Positions 22,400-34,678 of a stretch of DNA of 64,000 nt are shown piece by piece (within the stretch, counting starts at the first letter, position 1; each line of letters opens with the position of its first letter). The stretch is from Linum tenue (Eukaryota; Streptophyta; Magnoliopsida; Malpighiales; Linaceae). The notes below the pieces were generated by a model. That model worked only from the letters and a program-made list of their open reading frames with translations. It was not told the origin of the DNA and made no database searches. The position numbers and the translations under genes were made by a program. Location of the stretch: positions 41,504,495-41,568,494 of the forward strand of contig CAMGYJ010000002.1 in the NCBI GenBank assembly GCA_946122785.1, written 5' to 3'.

Positions 22400-22920
22400 T
22401 TTTGTTTCTCAGACTCGCACCCGGCACCTCTGTTCTCTTTATCCGTCCCGTCCCGTTCATCCTCCGGTCGTTTGGTCGTACAGTCAAAGACGCCAGCCCT
22501 TTCGGTCGATTTCCTTTCCATACCCTAATCTGTCGAGATCTCTTTCTTCCTCCTTCCTTTCGCAGCGGCAACGAGCTTCGCCCCCTCTGCAGAACTCCGT
22601 CCCATGGCCGGGGCGGTCACCACTCAATCACTCTCCATTGCTTACCCTCTCTGGTCTTCATAGTCCAGTGACCTCCCCCACCACCACCAGCAAGTTCAAG
22701 CAAGCATTCATCGTCCGTCCATCCGTTCGGCCGCTCCAATTACCACTTCCTCACCGCACGAGCAAGCGCTGTCGTCGATTATCGGCTCGAGATGTGAGTG
22801 CCGACGTTTCCGAACTTCTTGAATCGTTTACTTCGCTTTCTTCTCTCCTCCTTTTCCGCCTTCCCTCTAGATCTCGCTGCCTTCTCGACTTGCCTATCCC
22901 TCTCGTCGTTGTTGGCTAAG
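22400..22920 (+). other. Probable 5' leader exon of a host gene
   Basis: The stretch is C/T-rich and CpG-containing, unlike its AT-rich surroundings, and looks like a plant 5' UTR. A 194-codon open frame (22335-22919) is proline/serine-rich with no domain I recognise and is probably an accident of composition. A donor-like A|GTACGC lies near 22919, and a good acceptor (GTTGCGTTTCAG) lies at 28774-28785 just before an ATG-bearing exon. I infer one transcription unit with a long first intron in which the copia element at 23054-28387 sits. No transcript evidence is available. Confidence 0.4.
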
Positions 22921-23053
22921 TACGCTGCTTGATTCCTCTGTTATGGGATTTTTTTATTGGATTCTGAAGCTTTCTTTTTGTGGCACAATTCTGAGGTTTG
23001 AGAAGTTCACGGGAATATCATGTAGAATAGAGCTAATTTTTTTGGTCTGCCTG

Positions 23054-23538
23054 TGTTAGAAACCGAACAGGAAAAGTTAGGGTTACCGATCTGGCTGAGT
23101 CGCGGACTAGGTCGCTCTCTTTAAGACGTTCGCGGCACTGCCTCGTTATTCGCACAGCAGACTATCAGCCGGTCGCCTCCAGGATAAAACAGCCACTCTT
23201 TTGTTTTGCTCAGCGGTTTTGTGCGGAAAACCGGAGCTCTTTGAATCTCATTCTCTCTCGTGTTTCTGCTCTCTGAGGGTATGTTTAGAGGGTCTGGGCG
23301 TCTCCTATTTATAGGAGCAGAAAACCCAGAATATTCCCTCTTTCTTTGGGAATAAGTCATATTTTAATTAGGGAGATAATTACTCCCATAATTAAAATAT
23401 AATCTATTAAGATAATTATTCCTAATTATCTCCATAATATTCCTTTTATTAATTATCCATCTTAATTTCGTATTATGGGAAAATACTGGATAATTAATTA
23501 GGAATTTCATTTATAGCTTTTCAAGGCTATTCATCCCA
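23054..23538 (-). repeat. 3' LTR of the degenerate copia element
   Basis: 485 bp, TG...CA. It differs from the other LTR by only about two substitutions (CAGCAG versus CAGTAG; TTTCGTATT versus TTTTGTATT) and a 4-bp indel near its CA end. It contains a TATTTATAGGAG box on the plus strand. Confidence 0.9.
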
Positions 23539-23553
23539 ATAATCTCCCACTTG
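23539..23553 (-). other. Polypurine tract of the degenerate copia element
   Basis: On the minus strand CAAGTGGGAGATTAT lies directly before the LTR start TGGGATG. This is the familiar plant copia arrangement and fixes the orientation. Confidence 0.8.
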
Positions 23554-24099
23554 AATAGTTTTGAAACTATCTCTGAGCATCAACAGTTCCATAAGATCGG
23601 GCATAAGCTAAGGTATCGCGAAGATTTGAACCTTAACGTAGTGGTTACACTTCCGATTTCATAAGGGTGACTCGTAGTCTTGAACCCTATCTCACACAAT
23701 GTAGCACACCGGATCTTTTCATTGAGTGATATTCTCTCATAGGCCGTGCGTTTATGGCCATGCACGTTATCCTGGTTTAGTGAACGCTCTAGCAACTTTG
23801 TGCCTCCAAAGTTCCATAGGGAGCGGCCCCACTCCCACATTCACATAGGTGAGTCTATCAGAAGTACCCCCAAAGTAAAGTACTTCACTCCACATAGAGT
23901 ATAGATCTCATTAAGAGTTGAACTCAACCTCCAAGGCTTTGGGATTCATGCTTCACTCTGCATGAACTTTTCTCAATATTACTCATGACTTGTTATTACC
24001 CATTGAACCCGTTTCTTGGGATCTCCAGTCTATCGGGTCGGGTTACCATTACTTGTAATCCATGGTTCGGTAGGCATAAGTCTCATACCTTTCGAGGTA

Positions 24100-24330
24100 T
24101 TTTGGACTTTTCTCTCTAGGTAATCCTTTCGTCAAAGGATCAGCTAGATTCTGTTAGGATCTTACATGAACCACCCTCATTGCTCCTATCGTTAGGAGTT
24201 CTCTTACAGTACTGTGCTTACGACGAATTTGTCGTCTCTTTTCGTTCTAGAACCGGTTCCCTTCTTTAGTAATAGCTGCAGTGCTATCACAATGAATCAA
24301 CTACCGGAGGGATCGGTCTTTCCCATAAGG
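24100..24330 (-). pseudogene. Degenerate copia RNase H C-terminus
   Basis: On the minus strand the reading IHCDSTAAITKEGNRF, then KRRQIRRKHSTVRELL, then LADPLTKGLPREKS is clear copia RNase H/pol C-terminus. Stop codons fall between the blocks. The rest of the interior (24.3-27.9 kb) gives only scattered similarity. Confidence 0.85.
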
Positions 24331-27300
24331 GAATCTCTAGTAGTGACCCTCTCAATCAACTTTCCTCTTTACTAGCCATTGCTAGTTCTATCATTTCCGA
24401 TTTCTTAGTTGATTGATCCAGGATCGTTTACTTCTTAGACTTCCAAGACATAGCTTCTCTATCGATGTTTAAAACACAGCCTCTTGTTCTCTTGGAGTCC
24501 TCTATAGGGTATTCTAATCCGCATCACTATACCCTACCAATACAGCAAAACCTTTGATAACAAATACCAAGGTTTTTTCTGTTCTTTTAAGGTGTCTCAT
24601 GACCCTTTCAATAGCATTTCAATGCTTCATACTAGGACAATCAATAATCCTGCCAAGTACCCCCACTAAATCAGGTCTCATGTTTATCAGCTGCCTCTCG
24701 CAGACTGTAAATGCTAGTATATTCTAACTTTCTTACACCGTCTTAGGTGTTCATTAAATTTTTATACTAGCACCATCAAACATGTATGCAGGTGTACATC
24801 TTGTATTTTCCTAGTTATTAGGATCTCTAAGCATAACATTTGTTTCAAACAGATCCTTCACATTCAAAATTCTCAACCATCATGGTTTTTCAATATTGAC
24901 ATCACGAGTCTTTGTACCCAAAGATCGACGTGTCATTCATAATGCAAGTGTCATTCTCAAATTTGTACTAAATGCACTTGTCACTTACACTTTTAAAACC
25001 ATAAGAGAGAATATGATTATTCATGACACTAATTCTGAGTCTATTTCAAATCATATAATGATTTGTCTAACCATAGACTCCAGAAGCATGTTCTAGAATA
25101 ACAATCTTTAAGATTGTCTCAATGTAGATTTCTTTATTCAAATCACCATTTAAAAAAGTATTTTAACGTCCATGTGATGGATGTTATTCTACATATTGGT
25201 GAATAGATATCAAAGAAATCTACAATTTATTTTCCCTTCACCTAAAGCCTTCGCTACTAGGCGATCATTATACTCATAAACTAAACCATCAGGTATCAGT
25301 TTTCCTTTTAGGAATCAATTTATTACCTTGGCTTCATTGCCAAGAGGTAATTCTTAAAGATGTCAAATCTTGTTCGATTCTATCGATATATTACCCAAGG
25401 CCTTTTCAACCAAGAGGTAACTCTACAAGATTTTAAGTCTTATTAGACTCCAATAATTCCATTTCGTTAATAATGGATTCTCCCACAATTCTGCATCTTT
25501 ATGAAGTTCGAACTTCTAGCAGACTTGTAGGATCTTTCTTTCTTAGAGTGTAAACAACAAATTCATAACCAAAATCCTTTCGTGATTTATGGTTCATTTG
25601 TCTCTTCTGAATTCATACTCAGATTCATCACCCCCACTAATTATTCATTATCTCTAATAGTAGGCAGGATATCACCCCCACTATTTCTTAATATAAATGG
25701 AATCTATTGGCATCAATGGTTTTCACAAACTAATGAGTATTTCGTTTCATAGGCTTATGTGTTTTACAATAACTTACACACTCATATGCTCTTCTAGTTA
25801 TCATGTCACTGATTCTCTAATGCTCCCACATGCATGCCACATATCGAATAATCAGTGCAATCATAATGCAACTAGGCATTTCAAACTATTTCTAATAACT
25901 AGTTAGACAACCAGAGCACTCTAATAAATCATTTATTGTCTTTTCCATCAAGTTTACCCATATCAAAATAAATCAGATCTATCGATTCTGATTCTCTAAC
26001 CACATATTTATGGGTCATTTAGCTTGAATATACAAAATTCATATTTTTCTCAAGCATCCAATAATAATATGGGAATACGATATAAGATATTCTAATTCTT
26101 CACAAAGACACACTTGGAAGAATTTATCTTATCTACTTAACCATTCCTTATGTCGAGGAAAGTCAATGACTTTCTAGAGGTAGGATTCTCTTCCACTTTC
26201 CCAGAACCATTAACAATAGTGGTGAGGGTCTTGCCCAACAACACTTTCTCCTTCAATATGCCTCAATGCATGATTGAGCTTAGCTAATTTATCAGATGCA
26301 TGCCTTGAGGCGTCAATATCCAACCACCATTTTTTTTCCAGAATTGCCATTAAGGCCTATCACCCCATTAGTGATTATTACCACCAAATCCTCTTATTTA
26401 GTCAAGTTAACACTAGGTTAAACTTGTTCTTACACTTTCATGTCTTATGACCTAGTTTCTCACAAATTTAACAGAGAAACATAGCGTCATTCTTAGAGGA
26501 TTGGGTGGCAATCTTATGGTTACCACAAAGGGTACCATTCTATTTGGTATGGATCTGGTTCGGCTTGCTGCTCTAAGTCTTGAAACTTTAATGTTTCAAA
26601 GCAGTCTAAGTGGTTCGTGTAGTACTGATAATAGTACTTCTTACAATATCGTTATTATGGGCAATAAACCCATTCTATTCCCATATATTCTTCACATATA
26701 TGCATGCATTTAAACAAAATTATTCTACTCCACAACATGTAATCAATTTATATTCTAATCATCGAGGTAATACACGCCTCAATATCGACATATACATGCA
26801 TCAACTCTAGTTTTACTTTCTCGCATTCAAATGGTTCTCAATACCATATATAGAGCTTAATGGAATAGAATCTAGTTAATGACTCACAAGGAACGTTTAA
26901 ATTCGTACCTTTTTTTTCAAGAAGTCAGTCATGCAGAGGATAGCTAGTACTCCACATACCTCTCTTGGCTATTACTCGTATTATTGCAGCTGCGCTCAAG
27001 GAAATCTTTCCCCACAGCTTCTAAAGCCAATTTAGAGAGATAATGTCCTGGTGTAATAAATTGTACCAAAAGGAATTCAAGCCAGGAAATCCTTTCCCGC
27101 AACACTAGCTAGATAATCCTTCCCTTTGATTATCCAATTATTGACCATCATCATTTGAACTCCCTTCCACGAACTAATTATCTCATTCAAGGCCCACCTG
27201 CACGGCCCGCCTTTGTCTACTCGAAGTTGTCCGATTCCATCAGTAGCGGCTGCCTGCTCAACGTCGTCGTCTACGCCATAACCCCATGACCGCCTAGAAG

Positions 27301-27898
27301 CTGGCCCCGATCATCAATCGTTCTGGTTAATTCCTGTTTCTATGAATTTCATCAAAAAACAAACAATGCCACAGGTGGCGTAGGGTTTGAGAGTAATTAG
27401 CTTCTTTCACGGCCTCCACAAAAGCCGGAGCGGAGCAGCTGGATCGTCTTTATTCCATTCCCTTTGGACTCCATTAGCCGCAACATTGAGCTTCCTCCCT
27501 TCTTTTCTATCTTTCAATCGCCTCCTTCTTGTGGTACAGTGATACCACTCCACCCAAAAAACAAACAAACGGAACTCACACACACAGAGGCTTAGTGAAG
27601 ACATTCAAAAGGAACAATTAATTGACAAAAGGGAAATCAATTCACTGACGCAGCGAAACACATGTCTCTTCTATTTCTATATAAAACTCATCTAGGTTAC
27701 CGTCTAGGTTACCGCCGTTGCAACAGAAATTCGAGCGTGCGGCTAATGACGAGTGTTTCCGATCGGTGGGGGTAAGAATAAGTGCGATAAACTGTGGATA
27801 AAGGTAGACCTTTCTTCGGAGCGGCATGCATTAAAATTGATCGAGCCAAAATCGGTGTCCTGTCCGATACACATGACAGCAACCGAGCGTCTTAAAAT

Positions 27899-28387
27899 TG
27901 TTAGAAACCGAACAGGAAAAGTTAGGGTTACCGATCTGGCTGAGTCGCGGACTAGGTCGCTCTCTTTAAGACGTTCGCGGCACTGCCTCGTTATTCGCAC
28001 AGTAGACTATCAGCCGGTCGCCTCCAGGATAAAACAGCCACTCTTTTGTTTTGCTCAGCGGTTTTGTGCGGAAAACCGGAGCTCTTTGAATCTCATTCTC
28101 TCTCGTGTTTCTGCTCTCTGAGGGTATGTTTAGAGGGTCTGGGCGTCTCCTATTTATAGGAGCAGAAAACCCAGAATATTCCCTCTTTCTTTGGGAATAA
28201 GTCATATTTTAATTAGGGAGATAATTACTCCCATAATTAAAATATAATCTATTAAGATAATTATTCCTAATTATCTCCATAATATTCCTTTTATTAATTA
28301 TCCATCTTAATTTTGTATTATGGGAAAATACTGGATAATTAATTAGGAATTTCATTTATAGCTTTTCAAGGCTATTATTTCATCCCA
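27899..28387 (-). repeat. 5' LTR of the degenerate copia element
   Basis: 489 bp and almost identical to 23054-23538. A standard initiator-methionine primer-binding site is not seen at its inner edge; the minus-strand sequence there is ATTTTAAGACGCTCGG, so primer use is unusual or the site is damaged. Confidence 0.88.
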
Positions 28388-28785
28388 ATAATGCTTCAGT
28401 TGCCGCCCATAAAAAATCTAGTGTTGTTCTAGTGTTTTGGGTGTTGATGCATCGGTTAAACCTTGCTTTGCGTTTGTTTTTGTTTTGTGGGTACCTTCGC
28501 TTGCAAAGGAATTGAATTGTGCTCAATGAATTTGTGGGCTCAAAACTAGTGGAATGAATGATTTTGATATTATTTCAACAAGTGGCCATGTAATGAAGTA
28601 TTTATTCCATTAGAGAATTTAATTGATGAGATGTGGATTCTTCCATATTTTCACTTGCTGTTTCTCTAAATGCGAATTAAGATATTCACTGTTTGAGGGA
28701 GAAAGCATGGTATTTAGTACTGAGTAGCACTGAGCGGGGGATCCTTTGTGAATATTAAATGTTTCCGTTGGTTGTTGCGTTTCAG

Positions 28786-29573
28786 ATTCAAGTAATGGAC
28801 AATATCAACCCCGTAGTTGTTGTGCTATGCTCATTCCCGGTCATTGAGCATCGCACCTTCGTGATAGAAGTAGAGGAGAAACACGTACAATCCACCATAC
28901 TGCGAGAAGAATTAATGGATTCTAGCTATGAAGAGTTCATTCAAATTGTATGGGAGAGAGTTAATCCACATATAGATGATGAAGGGCTGGTACCGCCCGC
29001 CAATATCTCTGATGACCAGACGAGATGATGGTGATTATATGTCTTTAAAGTTGGATGCTAATCGATACGGACTATGGTTGGCCACACCACAAAACTGGGA
29101 GGCAGCTCGCTTGATGCTAGACTTGGTAGCATTTCACGTCAAGATGGAGCAGCATCACAATGAAGGCAACCATAACGAAACTGTTGTGAATACCTGGCGC
29201 ATCATGCATGACATAGACTCAGACATTGATAACAGCAACGACGAGGAGAATGATGTTGGCTCAGAGGACTCCGATGTTGGCTCAGAGGACTCCGATGATG
29301 GTCACGAGGATGATGGTGGCGGTTCTGGGGATGATGGAGATAGGGAGGAAGCTGGCTCTGATTATGATGACCCGGAGGACTCTACTGATGACGACTCGGA
29401 GGACGATGATAACAAGGAGGCTGTTGGCACAATGAGGGAGGTTAACAATGAGGAAGATGATGGCGACGCTAAGGATGATGTAGCTGGGGAGGAAGCTGGC
29501 TCTGACGATGATGAGTCTGAGGACTCTGATGACGACGATGATGGGGTGGAAGGCTCGGACGATGGGAACATGT
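28786..29573 (+). pseudogene. Acidic hypothetical protein gene with an internal frameshift
   Basis: A consensus acceptor (GTTGCGTTTCAG) precedes ATTCAAGT and an ATG at 28795 (MDNINPVVVVLCSF). The first frame runs to a stop at 29026-29028. The +1 frame, open from 28976, continues sensibly (DYMSLKLDANRYGLWLAT) to 29573. A single extra T in AGATGATGG near 29025-29030 would explain the break. The C-terminal 130 residues are dominated by Asp, Glu and Ser, with two GSEDSDVGSEDSD-like repeats. The N-terminal 110 residues look folded and weakly recall the N-terminal region of MULE-associated proteins, but I cannot assign a family. It may be a pseudogene, or the shift may be a sequence error. Confidence 0.5.
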
Positions 29574-29575
29574 GA

Positions 29576-31199
29576 GGTAAAGTTGCTTATTTCAAGACCT
29601 TTTATAAGCATAAACTACAACGGTCCCCAGGACTACTCCTTTCTCCTGATAAATTAATATCTTATCTGAAATTCATCTTGCCTCCTAAATGTATTCCAAC
29701 TCCACTGTGAAGTTGTGACCTCTCATTCTCATTTGGTGTGGTTCAAAAAGAATTCTCCAATCGGGTATTCTGCTTCTATTTCTTCGTCTTCTTCTGATTA
29801 TAATTTGTTTGTATCATGTGGGAGGATGGCCACTTAGAAGGGATTGTGATGCGTGTCTAGGTGTGATCAGCATCCATTTCTTATTTGCCAAGGATATGTT
29901 CTGTGAGTTTGAGAATCTTAGGACGAATAAAGTCAATCGTGCTTCCAGTACCTTTGTTTCATATATTTTTTTTTTTTTCTGTCTACGAGAACCTTAGTTC
30001 AAGAAGTCACTTTAGGATTGGTGTTTCCAGACTCCAATTTTTTTTGGTATATAGCTTCTTAAAGCAGTTGCCCTCAGCTGCTTCTTTGGTTTAATCTATC
30101 AGGGGTATCTGCTCTAGCCATTTTTGCCAATGTCTTTTAGCTCCAATAGTTCAACATCTGGAAGATTTGAACACCCTGAACATGTGGTCTCTTTTGTTAT
30201 TGGTTGAATCTCTCTTGGGCCAAAACTCAAGTATGCCCAGAGTTACAGATTTTCTCATCGATTCAGTATCTTGAATCTGGAAATTTTGTCACTTGGCTTA
30301 GCCTAATTTTTTTCAAATTGAGATTCATGTTCTTAGTTATCGGATTTGGTTGAAGAACTCAGTAAAAGATGTTAGAAGTAGAACAACCTGTTTGAAAGAA
30401 GTTTAGTGTGAGTGTAGAGGCCCTGGAGGGCATGCTTTTGCTGCAAAAGTTGCATTGATCCAAAGAGGAATGAAAGCATTTCAGTATAATTTTTTTGGTG
30501 TTCTGCTATAAGATAAATTGATTATGTTTAATTCACATAACCGAGCCCCGAGACTTGTAATAATATTTTAGTGATATTTGGGTTGCTTTACTTGCCATAT
30601 GATAGCTCATTTCTCACAGGATGGCCCTTTAGTTTCATACCGTTGATGGATTATCATCCTTACGCATCAAAACTTTGGATTTTTTTTTCTTCTGTTGTCC
30701 ATTGATTTTAACAAATTGTCTTTCAGGTTTCCAGCGTCCTTAAGTCACGGCTCATCAAGACCCCTAGAACTTCATTAGCTCAGCACAGTTGGTGAAAGCT
30801 CCTGTTGTTCTCATTGGGATTCAGTTTAATGCTTTCAAGTTTCATGTAATTGTACTGAATGTTTCTTCACTTGCTGCGGTTTGTGATGGGATGTATGAGG
30901 GTCTAACAAAATTCTATAACTAATTGTTGTGTTCTTAGGGTGCATTGCAAAGAATAGCATTTGAGTTACTACAGAAACACGACCACTCTTCTTTTCCAAT
31001 GGGTTGCGTTTTTATCTTTGAACCATGAAAAAGTCTTTCGTCCAATCTAGCTGACATTTGCTGTTCTCTGAATCTTTCATCTCATTTTTCCTCTGGTGAA
31101 ATTTCGGCTTAAGTAGGTGCAAAGAAAGAATGTGGGGAATGGGGATAGATGGATTAGAGAAAATATCCACCTATTCTACCATCCATCCATATTGTCCCC
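29576..31199 (+). other. Probable intron and 3' UTR of the acidic-protein unit
   Basis: A donor-like G|GTAAAG follows the stop at 29574. An acceptor-like TGTCTTTCAG at 30717-30726 precedes a 200-bp stretch without a long open frame that ends in AT-rich sequence, consistent with a 3' UTR exon. Runs of T near 29970 and 30040 are intron-like. No other gene is seen. Confidence 0.35.
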
Positions 31200-31523
31200 A
31201 TCTTCTGGGCGATGAGGCTGGCAATTTCTCAACAATACCGACCGATGCTTGTGCTTGTGGAGTCAGATTGTTTGTCACTGATCAACAAAATTCAGGGGAA
31301 GATCAGTCTGAGTTTGGAGATTGAGACCATCCGTGGGGAGATAAGGAAGATGATGAGGGAGGAATTGCGGATTAGGGTTCGATTTTGGGGAAGGAGAGGG
31401 AATGAATTAGCACACAAAATGGCTAGGGTGAGATGTAATTGGGAAGAGAATGAGATTTGGTTCGACCAGTCACTGATTATTCTAGTGAACCAACTCATAG
31501 CTGATTGTACCAATACTCTGTGA
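31200..31523 (+). pseudogene. LINE RNase H domain fragment
   Basis: The frame reads MRLAISQQYRPMLVLVESDC, then IRVRFWGRRGNELAHKMARV, ending at 31523. ESDC carries a catalytic Asp of plant LINE-type RNase H (RVT_3), and RRGNELAHKMAR matches the R.GN..AH.LA block at its end. It resembles the tail of the LINE at 32046-37354 but is separate and lacks upstream ORF2. It is probably a 5'-truncated LINE insertion. Confidence 0.8.
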
Positions 31524-32341
31524 TGCATTAATAAATTCAGGATGAGTTATAAAAAATACTTTTCCATTTTTCTTGGTTATTGCGCAAATTAAGAAAGGAC
31601 ACTTTGGTGCAGTTGCATCCGTTTAATAAAAAAAAAAGGAATGACACTTTGGTCTTTTGGTTTATTTATTACTTGGGCTTCACTTTACATTTGTGGTGCT
31701 CAATGAAAAAACTCAAATATTTATGTTTGTTCACTTCTCATTTTGTTTTCTGTTTTCGGTTGTAAAAATAAAAAGGTAATGACTATTTGTTAGCCAAAAA
31801 AAATTTCGAATTCTTTATTATCATCCAAGCCTATCGAAATGCTAAGAATTAGCCAAATGTTCACTTCCAGTTAGCAAATAAAACATAAATATATATTATA
31901 ATAATTGATTAAGGCGTGCAAATAATGGTAATTTCTTTTCAAATTCAGTTTTATAAATATTTTTAAGATTCCCAGTTTCCCACAATTTTTAATATTTTGT
32001 TTGAAGGTAACGAACATTTGCGGGAATATAATAATAAAAGACTATCACCTATAAATTCTTTGGAAGTTTTTCTCTCGTTTAGTGAGAGTTTCGGAGCGGA
32101 AGAAACCTAAGTTTTTCGAGAATAGTTTTGGTGATCGATTACTCTTTGGAGAAGGTTTTCAGAGACTACAAGGACTGTGATATCTTTGTCTATCGTGTTC
32201 TGTCGCGAGGCTAAAGCTATTTAAGGATTGCTGGGACAAGCATAACATTGAGTATTAGGTTTTATTGTTGTTTTGCAAAGAAACCCTAAATGTTTCCTTG
32301 CTACGAGATACTCTGGAATTTTGGTGAGCTTAAGTACAACA

Positions 32342-33100
32342 ATGGCAGAGAACATTGAGATTGCAAAAGAAAAAATGGGATCTGACATGGAACACCTAAA
32401 ACTGCGTAGCACACCTGAGATCTTGAAGAGAGATCTGGACAAAATCACTATGCCAAATGAGGATGATGCCCCCCTGGAGGTAGAAACAACGACGTGGATG
32501 TAGTCATAATGGAAGCAGTCCGTTAGCTGGGTCTTATTGGGCGCCTGCTAGGTGAAACACAAGCGAACGTTAAGTCAATGAAAATAGCGTTGGCTAAAAC
32601 GTGGAATCTAAAAAAGGGCTTTCAGATTACGGATCTGGGAGATATGCTATTCGCGTTCCAGTTCCTTGGCATGGATGACGGGAACAAGGTTTGCTATGGA
32701 TGCCCTTGACACTACGAAAACAATATTATGGTCTTTAGGCAAGCTTGCTTATCAAGAAACCTACCCCTGAAGCTTTACACATGATCGGTATCTGGATTCA
32801 AATCAAAGAGTTCCTTGCGGAACTAAGAACTCAGAATATGGCAAAGAAGATAACTAACAGATTTGGTTCCCTAGTGTGGTTTGATGACAATTCTGGCATA
32901 GTGTGGGATACTTACATGCGAGTGAGAGTCAGCATATCCATCAACAACCCACTCAAAAAGAAAATAAAGCTCAATATAGGAGGAAGACTGGTGGAATACC
33001 TAGTTAAGTATGAGAAGCTCCCAATGTTTTGTTACTCGTGTGAGAGAATCGGGCACCTAACTGTCACACACATCAAATAAAGAAGATGCAGAGATATGGG
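32342..33100 (+). pseudogene. LINE ORF1, DUF4283 and CCHC knuckle (broken)
   Basis: ORF1 starts at 32342 (MAENIEIAKEKMG) and meets a stop at 32501. The reading resumes with GRLLGETQANVKSMKIALAK and FQITDLGDMLFAFQFLGMDD (32540-32680), which is a DUF4283 domain. The frame at 32745-33080 contains IKLNIGGRLVEYLVKYEKLP then MFCYSCERIGHLTVTHIK. The knuckle keeps C-x2-C-x4-H but its last Cys appears as Thr or is lost. ORF1 products bind LINE RNA. Confidence 0.85.
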
Positions 33101-33739
33101 CACTACCGAGAAAAAAGTTTGATATGGAAAGTATTGGATCCAACACAAGTGGTGAAATGCTACCTCTTGAGGAAGTGGCAGAACCTGAAAGTTCACAACA
33201 GCCTATACAAGCTCTACAGACTGAAATACGAATAGAAAATAAAGAGATTGAAGGGAGAAGGCAGGATAATGGGAAGGAAGAAGGATACCAAATAAAGGAA
33301 GGAATAGGAGGGGGTGTGCCACAGAATCCTAATTTGGGCAAGATGGGGATAGGAGGAGCCTTGGAGCAATTGGTTATGGGGACGAGTGGTTATATCCCTG
33401 AAAGAACATGGGAAGGGTATGGAGAAGACAAGATCATACAGTAAAGAGAACCCCCCACCCACATACAAGTAACACCGCAAAAGAGGATGGGACAAGATAT
33501 CAGAGAAGAAACACCCAAAGACGATGGAGAGACTAGGTAGGTCAAGAAAGATAAAGTGCTTATCTTCAAGGAAGGAGAAACTATGGTTCCAACCACGCAA
33601 CTTACAAAATTATGGATGGAGAAGAGGCGAAATCGGCTAAGGAGCATAGCTCCCAGCTCAATGAGCATACTGTCGTGGATTGGGAAAAGACACGACAGTT
33701 ACAAGAGTAGCTGAGCTACTCCAAGAACAAGAACCCAGC

Positions 33740-34420
33740 TTACTTTTCTTATGGAAACTAGAAACAAGAACATGAATGGGAGGAACTGATTCAAAAGTTG
33801 GGATGGACAAGAGGTAAGCGTGTAGGTTCGAGGAATAGAGCTGGAGGGCTCTTAACGCTATGGAAATAACAACTAAACGTTACATTCAAATCCCTAGATC
33901 AAAATTACATTGATATCTGAATTACTGAAGGTCCAGAAGAAAACAGTTGGCGAATGACTGGGATTTACGGATGGCCAGAGCAAGAAAATAAATACCAGAC
34001 ATGGGATTCGATAAGCACACTACATGGTCAAGAAACAATGCCTAGGATCCTATGCGGAGATTTCAATCAAGTTCTAAATTATGCTGAGAAGAATAACACC
34101 AGTCCACCATATATCCAAAATATGGAAGCATTTCAGACGACATTGGATGAGTGCCATTTAGAAGATTTGGGATACTATGGCAATATGTTCACCTGAGATA
34201 ATGGAAGAACTGACGAAACTTTATTGGAACAAAGATTAGACAAAGCAGTGGCAAACTCGAAATGGAAGGAGTATTTTCCCGAAGTTAGGGTGTATCATCC
34301 TGATAGGTGAGTTTCTGACCACTTGCTAATCAAGATTGAACTCAACTCAACGGAAGAAGGAATACGATGGGGATGCCATTTCAAACTCGAGTCCTACTGG
34401 AAAACTCATGAGGAGTGATC
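33740..34420 (+). pseudogene. LINE ORF2 endonuclease (broken)
   Basis: Fragments in several frames give the endonuclease: a METRNKNMNG-type block near 33750, PRILCGDFNQVLNYAEKNNT at about 34050-34110 (the GDFN catalytic box), and DECHLEDLGYYGNMFT near 34150. The conserved SDH box appears as SDHLLIKIELN near 34315-34345. The number of shifts precludes activity. Confidence 0.82.
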
Positions 34421-34678
34421 ACCCTTAATTAATGAGGTTTGGAAGAAAGACCCAGATAACCATTGGAGGACAAGATATAAGATTGCGAGAAATCACTATT
34501 AAGTTGGTGAAAGAAGACATTTCGAAGCCTGAATGCTAGAAAGAGGAAGATAGAGAGGGCTTTAGCTAAGAAGATCTCTAAACAGAAGAAAAACAAACCA
34601 GTACTTCTTCATAGGACACGAACTAAATGAAGTACTGCAACAAAAAGAGCCGAAGTGGAAACAGAGATCTCGATCAGA

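Larger units (their letters stand above)
23054..28387 (-). mobile_element. Copia LTR retrotransposon with near-identical LTRs and degenerate interior
   Basis: Two direct repeats of 485 and 489 bp (23054-23538 and 27899-28387) bound the element. Both begin TGTTAGAAACCG and end ATCCCA. A polypurine tract beside the left LTR shows that the element reads on the minus strand. The interior still yields minus-strand copia RNase H residues near 24130-24310 and a possible gag zinc knuckle near 26440-26475, but stops are frequent everywhere. I see no clean 5-bp TSD (GCCTG on the left, ATAAT or GCTTC on the right). Confidence 0.85.

Noticed and set aside
22335..22919. 194-codon open frame as a real protein
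   Set aside because: Composition is that of a C/T-rich leader, there is no domain, and a better coding exon lies downstream of a splice acceptor.
23121..23360. Protein frame repeated almost identically at 27966-28205
   Set aside because: Both copies are LTR sequence of the copia element, not a gene family.
29362..29571. Serine-rich minus-strand open frame
   Set aside because: It is the antisense shadow of the Asp/Glu/Ser-rich tail of the plus-strand acidic protein.
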